From assembly GCA_001781025.1 (NCBI GenBank), contig MFJZ01000025.1:1-6477 (forward strand): a DNA stretch of 6,477 bases. Reading direction: 5' to 3'. A model generated the notes under the pieces. That model saw nothing but the letters and a program-made list of their open reading frames with translations. It was not told the DNA's origin and did no database searches. Position 1 is the first letter of the stretch. Each line of letters starts with the position of its first letter. Of the stretch, positions 6,065 to 6,477 are shown piece by piece. Position numbers and translations under genes: made by a program. The stretch is from Candidatus Gottesmanbacteria bacterium RIFCSPLOWO2_01_FULL_49_10. Lineage in GTDB: Bacteria > Patescibacteriota > Microgenomatia > UBA10105 > UBA927.

Positions 6065-6477
6065 ACTCTCCCGGCTATCGCTCCGGCAAAGATAAAACAG
6101 TAGAGGAGGAGCCCCGTGAAGAAACCGCGGGTAGCAAAAAGTATCCCTTTCTCTCGCACCATGAAGGCGAGAAATTTTCGGGTGAGGAAGAGATGGAGGA
6201 AAAGAGTGAAAAGTGTAAAGTAAAAAGTGAAAAGTGGGTAATAACAGGAGATAAGATGTAAAACACTATACACTCGACACTCTCCACTATACACTGCGGG
6301 AAGCATCGGCAAAAGCAGGAGACTCACGAGTCCAAAGACGACGGTGGCAACACCGGAAATGGTTGTCAGCGCTTCTATCCACGTGGTTGCGACTGGGTCA
6401 AACTTTTTTCTCCTTGCGTAGAGGCGGGTCCAGTAGTATGCACGAAGGAAGTATTTTTTCGCTATCGGCCAAAAACT
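6052..6477 (-). CDS. Membrane protein C-terminus, probably membrane tail of a family 2 glycosyltransferase (5' end beyond the window)
   Basis: From the right edge, 141 codons read without a stop to TAG at 6054-6052. The first 39 residues are basic and aromatic (KKYFLRAYYWTRLYARRKK), then a hydrophobic helix (about 40-59, ISGVATVVFGLVSLLLLPML), an odd middle (60-99), RKFLAFMVREKGILFA, and a final hydrophobic helix ending GRVTYR. A basic amphipathic stretch, two or three membrane helices and an R/K-rich turn followed by GILFA are typical of the membrane tails of GT2 enzymes that make surface polysaccharide. The catalytic GT-A domain would lie outside the window, so this is inference. Residues about 61-90 come from a heptamer repeat array (6205-6295): VYS recurs every seven residues, and LFTFYFTLFTLF forms a hydrophobic stretch. 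A GTG at 6327 could open a shorter frame, but the codons upstream also look coding. It converges on the Wzy-TPR gene with a 6-base gap. Confidence 0.65.
   Translation of the reverse strand, partial: SFWPIAKKYFLRAYYWTRLYARRKKFDPVATTWIEALTTISGVATVVFGLVSLLLLPMLPAVYSGECRVYSVLHLISCYYPLFTFYFTLFTLFLHLFLTRKFLAFMVREKGILFATRGFFTGLLLYCFIFAGAIAGRVTYR
6205..6239 (+). repeat. AGTGNNN heptamer array, five units, plus-strand orientation
   Basis: Five consecutive heptamers begin AGTG or AGTA: AGTGAAA (6205), AGTGTAA (6212), AGTAAAA (6219), AGTGAAA (6226) and AGTGGGT (6233). The decamer GTGAAAAGTG recurs exactly 21 bases apart (6206 and 6227), giving a three-heptamer super-period. It lies inside the minus-strand membrane-protein frame, where it reads as Leu/Phe/Thr-rich hydrophobic sequence. 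Confidence 0.75.
6261..6295 (-). repeat. AGTGNNN heptamer array, five units, minus-strand orientation
   Basis: Read on the minus strand from 6295, five heptamers follow one another: AGTGTAT, AGTGGAG, AGTGTCG, AGTGTAT, AGTGTTT. CACTATACACT on the plus strand recurs exactly 21 bases apart (6264 and 6285), the same super-period as the neighbouring array. Aligned over 32 bases (6205-6236 against the complement of 6264-6295), the two arrays agree at 22 positions, so together they form an imperfect inverted repeat around a 21-base centre (6240-6260). Confidence 0.75.

Noticed and set aside
6046..6258. The frame of the Wzy-TPR gene stays open for about 70 codons after its TGA, raising the question of TGA recoding to Gly as in Gracilibacteria.
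   Set aside because: The stretch is antisense to a convincing minus-strand coding region, the encoded peptide is a low-complexity Glu/Lys-rich sequence, and the Pro-rich tail ending at TGA is a natural C-terminus. No in-frame TGA is seen inside the other genes.
6205..6295. Reading the heptamer arrays as a CRISPR array.
   Set aside because: Units are only 7 bases, contiguous, with no spacers, and the two halves are in opposite orientation.

Overview
The window looks like part of a cell-surface or glycoconjugate locus from an uncultivated bacterium, with mid-range GC content and AT-rich gaps between genes. A Candidate Phyla Radiation (Patescibacteria) lineage such as Microgenomates or Parcubacteria is my best guess. 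It rests on remembered family resemblance (an O-antigen-ligase-like membrane protein fused to TPRs, a long secreted subtilase with DUF11-type modules, anchored beta-sandwich proteins), not on a marker gene. Standard stop codons fit: TAA, TGA and TAG each end one of the genes seen here.

Layout, left to right. (1) 1-560, minus strand: the first 186 codons of a membrane-anchored protein with a predicted extracytoplasmic beta-sandwich domain and a Pro/Cys-rich tail; it runs off the left edge. (2) 561-654: a short, AT-rich divergent promoter region. (3) 655-3918, plus strand: a secreted or membrane-tethered subtilisin-family (S8, bacillopeptidase F-like) protease with a complete catalytic set and about five C-terminal beta-rich modules. 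(4) 3919-4023: a gap with a plausible promoter. (5) 4024-6045, plus strand: a polytopic Wzy/O-antigen-ligase-like protein with a C-terminal TPR domain. (6) 6046-6051: a 6-base gap between converging genes, next to a small hairpin. (7) 6052-6477, minus strand: the C-terminal 141 codons of a membrane protein, probably the membrane tail of a family 2 glycosyltransferase, running off the right edge.

The most unusual feature lies in that last gene. Positions 6205-6295 hold two five-unit arrays of an AGTGNNN heptamer, on opposite strands and separated by exactly 21 bases, yet the reading frame stays open and part of the array encodes a hydrophobic, membrane-segment-like stretch.

Together the genes suggest envelope biogenesis: glycan assembly (glycosyltransferase), glycan polymerisation or transfer at the membrane (Wzy-TPR), and surface-exposed proteins (anchored beta-sandwich protein and multidomain protease) that may be substrates or modifiers. 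This functional link is inferred from gene proximity only. I saw no tRNA, rRNA, CRISPR array, insertion sequence or origin.
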